Source: Rotaria sp. Silwood1
Taxonomy: Eukaryota; Rotifera; Eurotatoria; Philodinida; Philodinidae
NCBI GenBank assembly: GCA_905250075.1
Contig: CAJNOP010000003.1
Location: forward strand, 5,162,177-5,226,176
DNA length: 64,000 nt
Reading direction: 5' to 3'
In this document: positions 46,501 to 58,500 of the stretch, piece by piece
How the letters are laid out: every line of letters starts with the position of its first letter
Position numbering within the stretch: the stretch's first letter is position 1
The notes under the pieces: model-generated
Told to the model about the DNA's origin: nothing
Seen by the model: the letters and a program-made list of their open reading frames with translations, nothing else
Database searches by the model: none
Made by a program: the position numbers and the translations under genes

Positions 46501-49500
46501 AGCTCTTGAACATTTGTACATCATTTCAAAACGAATATTAATTATAATTTTGAAGACATGATCATAAAATATATTTTTCATGTTAATATTTTAATATAAT
46601 GAGAAGAATGATTGAGTAGAACTTTTTCTTTTAGAACAAAAAAAAGAAAGAAAGTTTATTGTTGTCAGAGTTATAAATATGTTTATGTTTTTCTCTATCT
46701 TTAGACTTAGTCAGCACAGTAAAACTCTTTTTTTTGATCTTGGAAGTGCAACTATACAAAATTTGAAATATCGTGATGTTTGGGTACTTGTGGGACAAAA
46801 GGGCATTAAAGGTTTTAGCCCTTATGAAGAGGTTTGTTTATCGGCATGTTAATGACTGTTGTATAAATTTAAATATTGCTTTCATTGTAATGAATCTATT
46901 AGAAATAGTCAGTATGTTTCTATGACGCATGTAAAAGAGAAAAAATAGAATTCTTCCCAATCATTTACTTAGATTTTTCATGCTTGCCTTCCATGATTTG
47001 CTGCTTAATGATTTATTTTTTATTTATTTTAATTTTATAGACATGCCTTTATACGTATTTAGATTTCATATGCAGGAGTGGGAAGTACTTATGCATCTCC
47101 AATCGACAAACGAATGTGTATACCACAAACATGTGAGTAAAAAAAATAAATTTTAAAAATTAAATGTATTTTTTCCCTCGAGGAAGAAAAAAAGAAGAAG
47201 AAGATTTATTCGTTCGAATACTATCTAAATGAAAAATTGGTACCAAATGGAGTATAATTATAAAGAGAGTAATACTTACGAGGGTTCTTTTCCCTTTCCT
47301 GCAGTTATAAAGAATGGCTCATCAGAAACAAATTGAAAGCTTCAGGTTAGATAGATCTCAATCAGGAGAGAAAAATTTGTTATAGACTCGAAATTTCGTA
47401 ATGCTTCATTCTAGGAGATATCCGGATCACAAAAACTAAAAGTTGTCCTTAACCAAATTGATCGAATTTTAGAAGCAGAAAAACATCAAGTGAATCCTAT
47501 ATCACTTGCTTTTATTTAGAATTTAAGATAATTTCGTTTTTTTTCGTGGATGCTTATGGACAAAACTAAACAGTATAGTTTTTCATATAAAATAAAAGTT
47601 TGAACATCGTACTGTGACTGTGAAAGTATCTTCTAGATATTGATTAGTTCCAGTCTGAGTTCGATAACAAAAAGTCGTATTTGTGCGAGACACTAATAAT
47701 AGAGTAAGAGTTCTGGTGAAAACTTAAAACTTGCAGCCGATTATTGTACAATAATCATTAAGTATGAATTTTAATTTTTTAGTAAAAGGTGTTCCAATTC
47801 GACCTGATCCATTACCATATCGAAATGATAGACGACGAGATTTTTGTTCACGTTATGATGGTTATGGAGATTTTTGTAGTGGTAAATATACTGTTATTCA
47901 TTGATTATTATGTAAAAATAAATTATTCTTTTTCTTTTTGATAAGATACAAATATTGATAAGAATCTATTCACAATTCCATTAATAAATAAAACATTAGA
48001 AGATAATCCAATTTATTCAACACCAATTTTAGTTATTGCTGGTTGCTTTTTATTTGATTTTAATTTATAAAAACATAGATCATATTTTGTTAAAGGTATT
48101 TCACATAATTCTCTTCGAATGTGTTTGGAAACTTTATTGATGCAACCAGGAATTAATACTGAAAATGTTGTTGTACGTATTGAAAAGCATTTTTTTTTTT
48201 GTTTAGATTTAAGAAAAATTATCCTGATTTCTTTTTTTTTGTTTAGGTAGCTGTTGATGAAAAATTTGCTGAACCACTTGCATTAATTGATTTATTTGGA
48301 TTTCGTGGTGAAAAAACATCAAGCAGTTCGACATATATGGGTAAGATAAAATATTTATTATAAACAAAAATATCAATATATTATATTCCAGAACATTATG
48401 AAAAAGCGCTAAAAAGAATGTGGGAACTTTATTCGAATAAAGTAAAATAAAATCAAAATCGTTAAGTTTTATAGAAACAAAAAAAAAGACGAATTTTATT
48501 TTAGGATAAAATAATTGTTATTGAAGAAGATCTTATTTTATCACCAGATTTTCTTTATACATTGGCATTATTAAGTGAAACATTTCGAAAAGATGAAACA
48601 ATTGATGCAATTCAAATGTGGAATCCGAATTGTAATATTTTTATCGATATTTTTCTTTTTTCAAAATTCATTTTGATCTTTTTGTTTTCTTTTTTTCATA
48701 TACTTAGCTTATGATATTATCAATGGTTCAATTGAATTAATCTATCGTGTCGATCAATTTTATGGTTTAGGTTATTTATTAAGACATTCATTTTATGAGA
48801 AAAATATGAAAGATACATTTAAAGATTGTTGTTCTAAACGGTAAATATATTTTCAATTAATAATTTTATTTCAAAAAGGAGATTATTTTATTTTTCGTCT
48901 AGAGTTTGGGAGAAATGGACATTTTCTGATACATCATCATTTTTAATGCCTGATGTTTCAAGAGTGTATCGACGACCTATAGATGGAAATCGAGTTAATA
49001 CAAAATATGTTGAAACACTTTTTAATCGAAAACGAAAAACAAGTTTGTAAGTATTATTAAGAAATAATTAGAGACTATATTTAAATTATATCTATGTATT
49101 ATCAATAATGATATTAATTATGTAAAGATATTTTAAGAGGAAAAGCACGATATGGATATAAACCGACAAGTTTTTCTAGAATTATAATCCAAACCGACTC
49201 GATCATCATACAATTAGACAAATTACTACTGTCATAGCATGTTTCGAAATGTTTATCTCCGAAAAAATATCCGATAAAGTCGGATAGATTAAAAAAAGCA
49301 ATATAAAGAAAGAAATGATGACATATCGTACGAGAAGATGACTAAATTAAGTGTCTTCTAGAATTGTGAATTCTATGAGTATTATTCAACATACTTTCTC
49401 TTTTCTTTTGTTAATAACGCTAGTGTCAAAAGTATTACCGGACTAATCATGATAATTTTAGTATATATATACATAGATGTTTCTTTGATTCTCGGAATAT

Positions 49501-50547
49501 AATATTACTTTTTTGTAAATAAACTTGATTGATGATGTATTTGATCATTTCTTTATACAATATATCATTAAGTATTTGAAAATATCTCTTTTTTTTCTAA
49601 ATCTATATCAACTATTCTTCAATTTGTCAATTTTATTAAAATTGAAAATAGAACTGAAAACAGAACACGAAAAAGGTTTTATTCCGCAAGATTCTTGATG
49701 GAATAAGTTTTTGACATTAGTCTCTCAGTTGTATCATTTTTTGAGCTTATAAATTTATTATAAAACAGTACTATTTGCTATTATTTTACTGGCTAAAAAA
49801 TATATAAATAACATAAGAAAGAATCCTAATGAATAAGTAATTCTTCAGCAAACAAAAAAAACTTTGCTGACTCTTTTCTGACAAAACAAGTCAAGAAAAA
49901 ATAATGTTAATTTTGTGAAGTAAACATTCATCATCTGTCTTATTTAGTCTTGAGTCAAAATAATTGAATAACTTAGGAACGTTAACGCGTTTTTTCCTAT
50001 TCAAATAATGGAGAGTTTTGAAAGAAAAATTTGACTGTGTATGAAGATTTTTGATATAAAATTTTCTTGTGATCAAATCGAATTATTTTAATTTGTGATT
50101 AAATTTTTTTTTTTTTTTGTAAACTAGAAATCCATTTCCACCATTATCAAATATTGATACACTACGAAAAGATAAATATGATGCACAATTAACTAAATCA
50201 ATAAATTCTGCAACATTAATCAAGTCATTGGAAAAATGTGAGACAGTCGATAATAATGTGTACAATTTAATACAAAATCAAAATTCGTATGAAAAAATAA
50301 ATATTTTTATCATTGTTTTGAAAATATTTATCTATTTATTTATTCTTTTAATAGCTCTGATACATTTAAATATGTCTATCATCAAGAATCATTAAACGAT
50401 GTAACAACTCTTTTACCAATTTTATCTTGTTTTGAACTTTTTCCACATGAACCGCTTGGTCTTTATCATGGTATACTTCGTTTCAATTCAAATAAATATC
50501 ATATTTATCTTGTTGGATCAAAATCATCTCTTTATACAAAAGTTTAA
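43579..50547 (+). CDS. POMGNT1-like glycosyltransferase with two ILEI stem domains
   Basis: Twenty exons join in frame to 852 aa (43579-43702, 43760-43888, 43953-44055, 44116-44379, 44441-44567, 45757-45823, 45884-46174, 46242-46326, 46705-46831, 47063-47132, 47783-47881, 47946-48041, 48096-48172, 48247-48340, 48392-48441, 48505-48631, 48708-48840, 48903-49046, 50128-50286, 50355-50547). A signal anchor at residues 16-38 gives type II Golgi topology. Two FAM3/ILEI-type domains follow: the first around IVVIDGKTYDVKLVETFDTY and KYRDSFVMIGQKGLARG, the second around NDAGRGLNVVVVSNGKEVIR, GHFDTWKDG and LKYRDVWVLVGQKGIKG. The C-terminal half resembles GT13 (POMGNT1/MGAT1): PILVIAGISHNSLRMCLETL, metal motif VIEEDLILSPDF, RVDQFYGLGYLLRHSFYEK, MPDVSRVY. 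Human POMGNT1 has one such stem domain in 660 aa. The catalytic-base region WDxDxW reads VWEKW, so activity is uncertain. Confidence 0.85.
44568..45756 (+). other. 1.2 kb intron of the POMGNT1-like gene
   Basis: Donor GTAAGC at 44568 and acceptor TTTTAG at 45756 preserve phase 0. No coding block or mobile element is recognised. Two stretches (44660-44750 and 45400-45490) share GAGTCCACARA and neighbouring words and may be a faint direct repeat. Confidence 0.5.
49047..50127 (+). other. 1.1 kb intron of the POMGNT1-like gene
   Basis: Separates the exon ending at 49046 from the C-terminal exons. The phase is kept (TT/A). The short minus-strand frames inside show no motif. Confidence 0.5.
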
Positions 50548-52032
50548 AATTCTATTTAAGATTTTTACGTACTTTGTGAATGAATCTCTCGGTTGTTTTT
50601 TTTTTGCTTTTTTTGCTTCTTTCGTTTTTGTTTTTTCTATATCATTGATTCTACCTTCAATTAACGTCGTAGAAGGAAATCATTCATTTTAGCCGATTTT
50701 CAAACATCTATATTTTGGAATTTTTAATAAGTCGATTTCTTTACCAAATCTAAGTCAATCAATGCCAATCATTTATTACATTCCGTGTGTCGCCCATCTT
50801 TTTCTTTGCGTAACTAATATTTGAAATGATGATGATGATAGAAGTTTTGTTTTCTTCAATTTGTATGTGTCCCTTTACTTTTGTTTTATTCATACTTATT
50901 TAAAACATGTTGTTATTTCCTTGTAAGTTACTTTTTCTAATTTATCTGTGCACGCGTGACAATAAATACTGAGAATATTATTGATGATAGAAAACATTAC
51001 CTTGATATATATATATGTTTATGTTAGCGTTCAAACTGAGATAATGTTCAATGTCGGATCACGGAAGAAGTTGTTGTTAAAACCTCTATTAGTCTCTAGA
51101 TAGATGTTGATGAAGTGTGTTAAAACAATGGCATTTTAGATATTACAATCATCAATGAAGAAAATAAAAACGGACTCAAACACTCATGAATAGCTTTTAA
51201 TAAAAGCTGTTCCTCTGTAGAAACTTATTTATAACTTTGTGAATCCTAATTGAATTCCTCCATCGATGATTATATCACTTAAACTGCCCATGTTTCAACA
51301 CAGTTCATTGCTATCTGTCTAGAAACTTCTGGAAGCTCTAATGAAAACTTCTTTTGCGATCCGATATTGAACATGTCTACTATGAGAATGTCAGATTGGT
51401 TTTCGAGGTACCTTCTTCAGATGTTCTCCTCTGGTTTCAACGATTTTTAGCCTATAGACACTACATAATATGTTAATAAAAATCTTCAAAGAATTTGAGT
51501 TCTTACTGATATTTAATTAAACTATCGAATTTGATCTGAAATTTTATGCATATAGAAAAATCAACTAGACTAGATTACATTATCTTATGGAAAACGGTTT
51601 ATCTCTTGAAAGTCTCATATCACGAAGAGATTTTGTTGAAAGCTTCTGAATCTTTTTTCATGTAAGCTAGACTAGTTGAGTTTTCTATTTGCACAAACTT
51701 ACCAATTAAAATTTGAATGTACAAGTTTTCTGAAAACGTGGAAGTTCTAAAAAGAAATCCAAATATTAAAAGTTCGATAGCTTGATCAAGTCTCAATAGA
51801 AACCTGAATCTTTTTAGGGCTCTTATTGGAACATTATATAGTGTCTCTAGGCAAAAAACCATTAAAATTGGAAGGAAATAGCGAAAGAGTTTCCCTTCTT
51901 AGCCGGATCCGAGAATGGACACTACCACATATATATATAAATATTTGCGTGTTATCATCTTTGTTTTGTTTTTATTTTTATTTCTACACACTGATAAGAG
52001 GTAATTGCACAAGCATGTCATTTGTAAAGTGA
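50548..52032. other. Intergenic, carries dispersed repeat A copy 2
   Basis: Non-coding sequence between the POMGNT1-like gene and the PADR1 mini-gene. Only the repeat at 51525-51905 is recognisable; it ends about 130 bp upstream of the PADR1 start codon. Confidence 0.45.
51525..51905 (+). repeat. Dispersed repeat A, copy 2
   Basis: Same-orientation partner of 2865-3245 (anchors GAAAGTCTCATAT, AGCTTCTGAATC, CTAGTTGAGTT, AAGTTTTCTGAAAAC, AGTTCGATAGCTT). The 80-codon minus-strand frame here is not preserved in the other copy and is not called. Confidence 0.65.
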
Positions 52033-52512
52033 ATGGCTCCAGTAACACGTCTAAGTTTGAAAAAAGAAAATCATAAAATATCCAGTTCAACAGATGAGAT
52101 CGAAGGTATTAATGATAAAAAATTATTAAGAACTACAAAACAAAAGAAAATTACAACAACAAAAACAAAACCACCTTCTTTACGTGTTCAATTAAGTTCT
52201 ATGAAAGTGCCTGTACTCAAGAATATTCTTCGTTTTAATCATCAAAATCCTTTTGGAAATAAACCTGATCTTCTTTCACGTATTATTTATATGGTTAAAC
52301 ATGGTGCCTATCCAAAATGTCCAAAATGTATTAAAGGTCGAATAAAACCACGTATACATCGTCGAAAAAATCAATCGAAATATTATTGTCCAGGTTTTCC
52401 AATTAATTTTCGTGCTCCTAGTTCATATTATCAATGTGATTATGTAACAGATGAATGTGAAAAAGAAAAATTTCGTTTTCCATCTAATTTAAATATAAAA
52501 ATAAATGAATAA
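52033..52512 (+). CDS. PADR1/PARP1-zinc-finger-3-like small protein
   Basis: Intronless 159 aa frame. Residues 1-55 are basic and Lys/Thr/Ser-rich, plausibly nuclear. Residues about 58-150 resemble the PADR1/third zinc finger module of PARP1: a helical part (LSSMKVPVLKNILRFNHQNP, then GNKPDLLSRIIYMVKHGAYP) and a zinc ribbon with CPKC, YYC and YYQC providing four cysteines spaced as in the family. In PARP1 this module transmits DNA-damage signals to the catalytic domain; here there is no WGR, BRCT or ADP-ribosyltransferase part. The PITRM1 start lies only 61 bp downstream on the same strand, so the two could share a transcript; this is not shown. Could be a decayed PARP fragment or an independent DNA-binding mini-protein. 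Confidence 0.75.
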   Translation: MAPVTRLSLKKENHKISSSTDEIEGINDKKLLRTTKQKKITTTKTKPPSLRVQLSSMKVPVLKNILRFNHQNPFGNKPDLLSRIIYMVKHGAYPKCPKCIKGRIKPRIHRRKNQSKYYCPGFPINFRAPSSYYQCDYVTDECEKEKFRFPSNLNIKINE

Positions 52513-52573
52513 ATAAATGTAATGATTGCTTTTTTCATATTCTAGATAAAATAAATCAATTTCAATCTCAATT

Positions 52574-55500
52574 ATGAATCTTCTTCGATTATGTCATCGG
52601 TAAAAGTTTAATTTTTTTATTATTTATTTATGAATATTTTTCGAATAGAATTATCAATCCAACACGATTTTCATTTAATCGTCAATTACAAAAACTATCT
52701 GTTGCATCTAAACCACCTTCAACATCTCTTTCCGTTGGTCAAGAATTACATGGTTATATTGTTAAAGAGGTCAAATAAATATCAATAATTATAAATCAAA
52801 TATTTGTTTTTGTTTTTGTTTTTAGATAACACCTATACCAGAGTTTCGTTTAACTGCTATTAAACTTCAACATAAATTAACTGGTTGTCAACATTTACAT
52901 ATTGATCGTGATCATAAAAATAATGTTTGGAGGTTAGAGAAAAAAAGTTTATGTTTTTGTTTAATCTTCGTTATTTTTTCTTTTGATAGTGTTGCTTTTC
53001 AAACAACACCAAACAATGATACAGGTGTTGCACATATTCTTGAACATACAACACTATGTGGTTCAGAAAAATTTCCATGTCGTGATCCATTTTTTAAAAT
53101 GATTAATCGTAGTATGGCTACATTTATGAATGCTTTTACAGGTATTTCTTCGAAAAAAAAAATAATAACAGTTTTTATTTCCAAAATAAAACGAGCACTT
53201 GAAAATTTGTTTTTTGTCAGTTAGCTGTAGTGTTGTTTTTCCAATTATCACTCGTCATGAACAATGCAATTTTTCATCAAATGAAAATACATCATGGAAA
53301 CCGTTTTTGAGATCGTATTTTATGAGTTCATTTATGACTTGTTTTAACACAATTAACATTGCATTGGTAATATTGAATTCCACTCAATGTAGTGGATTTT
53401 AGAGTTTCGAAAGTAGAAAGAAGTAATATGAATTCCGACGTGGCGAGTACGATAAATTTTAATACGACTCTATATGACATTTTGCTGAAAAATCGTTGAT
53501 ATTGTAGGTTTTTTGTTATTTTGTATTTTTATTAGTGAAGACTTAGGCTTTATAGATCGATCTTTTATTTTTCTGTTGATACAGTCAGAAAACTTGAGCT
53601 AAGCAAATGTTGACAGCCTAACTTTCGTTTATTAGATTATAATAGTATGGACTTGATCAAGCGAGATTGCATGAAAAAGTTTGCAAGCTTCATTTGTTTG
53701 AGGTTTTATTTCGATGAGCTTTGATTACTCATGAATTAGTTGGTCACATTCCAACTTTCGACTACTCTATTTCATCATAATGATAAAACTATGATCTATC
53801 ATTAGTGACAATGTAGAATAAAATATGAAAAATGATCCGTCCAAATCTATTCAATCAATGATAAAGGTGTGGGTGTAGGTATAAATATGAGGTGTCAGTG
53901 TGCGTGAGAGTGCAAGAGTACTTACAGTCACCCTTTATTTTTACTCTTTTTGCTACTTAAATAAAAATGTCCTGGGAAATGGTCGATGTCACCTTCATTT
54001 TGGCATCTTACTATCACAAAAATTAGAAGAATTAAAGATAATATTTATGCACTAATATTCTTGTTTTTTCATATAGCTGAAAGCTTATTTCTTTATTATA
54101 AATTTCTCAACTATTTTTCATTCGAACAAATTTCGTAGATCCTTTGTATGACTAATCTGAAAGAAATGCAACAATATAAGGAAGTTCGGGACGTCTAAGT
54201 GTGAAATTTTGCACATCATTCTAAATATATTCGAGCATTATATAATAGTTGTCCTGAAAGTCCAGATTTTAGAAGAACTCCATGAAAAAATATTTTGATG
54301 TGTCCTACGCATATATTTGAATTGTTATATTTCTAGCTAGTGATTGGACAATGTATGCATATTCGACACAAAATCAAAAAGATTATTTTAATCTTATGTC
54401 TGTTTATCTCGATGCTGTTTTACATCCAAAACTTGATGAATATGATTTTATGTAAAATACAAATTTTGTTTGAAGAAAAAAAAATATATATAGTTTCTTT
54501 CTTTAATAAAGGCAAGAAGGTTGGCGTCTTGAACATGAAAAAATTGATGATCCAACGTCACCAATTGTGGTCAAAGGTGTTGTATTCAATGAAATGAAAG
54601 GTGTTTTTGTAAGCTAACTATTTATTTTTATTTTTCTGTTTTGAGTTGGTGTTTTTTTTTCATTTTATATAGAGTGATAGTCATCAGGTCTATGCTCGTC
54701 GAATACAAAATAATTTAATGCCAACATCAACATATCAATATGAATCAGGTGGTGATCCAGAAAGTATTCCAGTATTAACATGGAAGGCATTAAAAGAATT
54801 TCATGCAACACATTATCATCCATCTAATGGACGGTATGAAAAATAAAACAGAAATTTATTATTTGTAATAACTAAATTTTAATTAAAATTAGGTTTTTTA
54901 CATATGGTTCATTTCCAGTATCAGATACACTTGCATTTCTTAATGATTATTTGAATAATTATGAACGGCAAAAAACTAAAACAATATCATCGAAACTAAT
55001 TGAAGAATCTCGTTGGAATAAACCACGATCAGTAAATATAACTTGTTCACCACAATCATTCGTTGTTGATCCAAATAAAACAACAACTGTTAGCGTTAGT
55101 TATTTACTGGGAAGGTAGCACATAATAATTATTCATTTATTAAATATAATTTATATGTTTTGTTCATAATTTTTAGTATACGTAATACATGGGAAACATT
55201 TCTTTTGAATATTGTCTGCTCATTACTTGTTGGTTCAGAAAAATCTCCATTTTATAAGAACTTAATTGTACCTAATATTGGTAATACTTATTCACCTGAT
55301 ACAGGGTAAATTTTGAAGATGTTTACTGTACAAATTTATTTCGAAATTCGTTGAATATCACGATGCATAAATAAAACTAATAGATTATGGAAAAGTAATT
55401 TGAAAAATGTTGGGTCATTTTTCAGTCTCTATAAAAATTATTCTAAATGCAAAAAATGATAGAATAAACATTTCTCTATAAACTGTTATGCTAATGATTG

Positions 55501-58500
55501 GTTCGCTTTAAGTCACTGGTCAACAGTGAGTAATTTTATTAGGTAAAAAGTGTCAATATAAGCAATTTTCTGAATCGCTATGGAAGACAGACTTGTAAAG
55601 TGAGCTCAACCATTCCTGAATGATTGTTTTAGAACTCTTGACTCTTATGTCATTTTCTAGGCAAAAATTTCGTCTTTTACTCAATGCAAAAAAAACGCCA
55701 ATATTCTTCATTCAAAACTAGTTTTGTGCACCTCTGAAAAGTGACGTCATAACTCCCAAGTCAAAAGTCTTAGAGAAATGCACTTATATTAAGAAACAAT
55801 ATAAAATTTTGTTTCAAACTCTTTATATTTGTTAGCTTATTATTATTATTATTATTATTAACATAATGCTAATGTTCAGTGACTAAAAGAAAATATCATT
55901 CATATTGGTGAATATGAATTCTTCATCAAAGAAATAACTGTATTAAATGTTAAATAACATGTTGAGGAAATCCTAAAAAATGTTATTATTACTTTAACAC
56001 GACAAAGTTATCTTACAGAAAGATCTTTACTAATTTAGATTTCATTCTTTTTCATATCATAAACCTTTTCTGTTGTCCTATGTTGAATTTATTATCCTTG
56101 AATGAAACGATTATTCTAGTTTTGGACGTCATACATTAAATACAACATTTCATGTTGGTTTACAAGATATATCCAAAGAAGATGTTGATCGTGTTATTAA
56201 AATTATTGATGAAACATTTCAAGAAGTTGCGAAGTAAAATTTAATAAAAACATTTTGTTGTTTGTTATTTTTTGTGTTTTACAAAACTTATTTTTTCAGA
56301 CAAGGTTTTGAAAAAAGTCAAATTGAGGCATTACTTCATCAATTTGAACTTGGTATCAAACATCAAGATGAAAATTTTGGTCTTAAAGTTATTTTAGTTC
56401 GTATAAATTATATATTTTAATTTTTTGTTTGATATAAATATTTCGATTAATCTAGGGTTTAATTTATTCTTGGATACATGATACAGATCCAATTGATAGT
56501 CTTCAAGTCACAAAATATCTTGAAAAATTTAATAATGAAATAAAGAAAAATCCTCAATTACTTCAAGATATTGTTGAAAAATATTTTCTAGTTCGTATAA
56601 AGTTAAATAATTCATTGAGTAAAATTTTTTTGTTTCGTTTTCTTCTATAGAAAAATAATCATAAATTAATAGCAACAATGAATATTGATGATGAATATGC
56701 TGAAAAGAAAAAACAAAAAGAATCTCAACTTTGTCAACAATTAATATCTCAATGTAAAGATAAACAATTAATATATGAAAAAGGTTTATACTTTATTTGT
56801 TCTTGTGTTTTTTATTTTACTAAAGAAAATCTTTTTTTAGGCTTAGAATTACAAAAACGACAATCTGCACCCCAGAACGTTGACGTTTTACCTACATTGT
56901 CTATTAATGACATTGACAAGAAGGTTATTCGTGTGCCAATAACACAAGGACAAATAGGTATGCGTTCTACATCTTAATTTATCAATCATTTTTATTTATT
57001 TTAGGTAATACCTATGTCCAATTGTGTGAACAACCAACAAATGGTATAACTTATTTTCGTTGTTTACTTAACACATTTGAATTATCAAATGAATTAAAAT
57101 CTTATTTACCATTATTTGTTAATGTTCTCACAAAGTGAGTTTTTATTTAAAAAGAAAACTATCGAACAAAAAAGAAAACGAAATGAATCTTTGATATTTT
57201 TTTTTAAAATGATGGTGGCAAAAGTATAGGTGGACCAGATATACCATTATAGTTAATACCATGATTTAAACAAGCAACATAAGCTGGATGTTGATTTTGT
57301 TTAAAACGTGGTGGACCAATTGCTTGCTGTTGCTGTTGTTGTTGATAATGATCGTCATTAGGTATTTGAAGAACTGGTGGTGCAGTTCGATTATACTGTT
57401 GTTGTTGTTGTTGTTGTTGTCGATGAATATTTGCTGGTTGTCGGGAACGATTGGTGTATGGTTGCGGTTGTTGTTGATAATGCATTGAATCTCGTCTGAA
57501 AGATATTGGATTATTATCAGATGAATATTGACCAAAAAATAATTGTTGTTGATCAGGTTGAGGTTCAAATATATGATTATCAACAAGAGGTAATTGATAA
57601 TGTTGTTGTTGTGATTGATGTTGTTGATGTAGTGGTGGTGGTGGTGACGGTGAAGATGAAAGTAATGATGATATGTCAATTGGTTGGTTTTGTTGTTGCA
57701 TATGTCGATGATAATTATTAAAAAATTCCTTAAATTGTGCTGATGATGACCAAAATTCATTATTTGTTGAATCATTAATTGATATTGGTTGAGCCGGTGT
57801 TAAATCATGATGTTCAAGAAGACGATCAAGTGACATTTGTGGCCATGGTCCATTCGATGATGAATCATCAGATGTTGTACCATTACCCAATAGTTCGGGT
57901 GAAAGACGAAATTGTGTATCAAACATGGGATATTTTTTTTTTGTTTTTTTCTTGTTGTATATAAAAAGAGTACGAAGAAAAAAAAGCTTCCCACAGGTAA
58001 ATGTGCAATTATATATAAAATAAAAAAAAGGAATAAGAAAGAAAGAAAGAAAGAAAGAAAATAGGTGAAGCGCATCATTGAAGTGTAACCGTTCTTTTAC
58101 TTAATAAAATATATTATTTGTTGTTCTTTAGACTTGGTTCAAAAAAATTTAATTATCTTGAACTATCAGAGCAAATCGATTTAAAAACTGGTGGTCTTAA
58201 TGTATCACCACATTTGGATGAAAGTTTATTTCGAATTGAAGATTATGAGGAAGTAATGGAAAAGAAAAGAAAAAGTTTTTAAAATATATTTTCATTTTAT
58301 TTAGGGTATTTTACTTTCATCATATTGTCTTGATCGAAATATTAATGCTATGTTTGATCTTTGGGAAGATATACTTCTACATTTCAAGTATGAACTTTGT
58401 TCAGTTTATTTATTTATTATTATTTTTATTGAATAAATTTCCTTTTTTTTTTTTCTATTTTTAAAGTGAACAACTTCATCAATATGATCGTTTGAAAACA

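Noticed and set aside
57266-57775. Second minus-strand frame (169 codons, rich in N, I and H)
   Set aside because: A shifted reading of the CAA-rich nested gene; its composition is exactly what the frame shift of polyQ codons gives.
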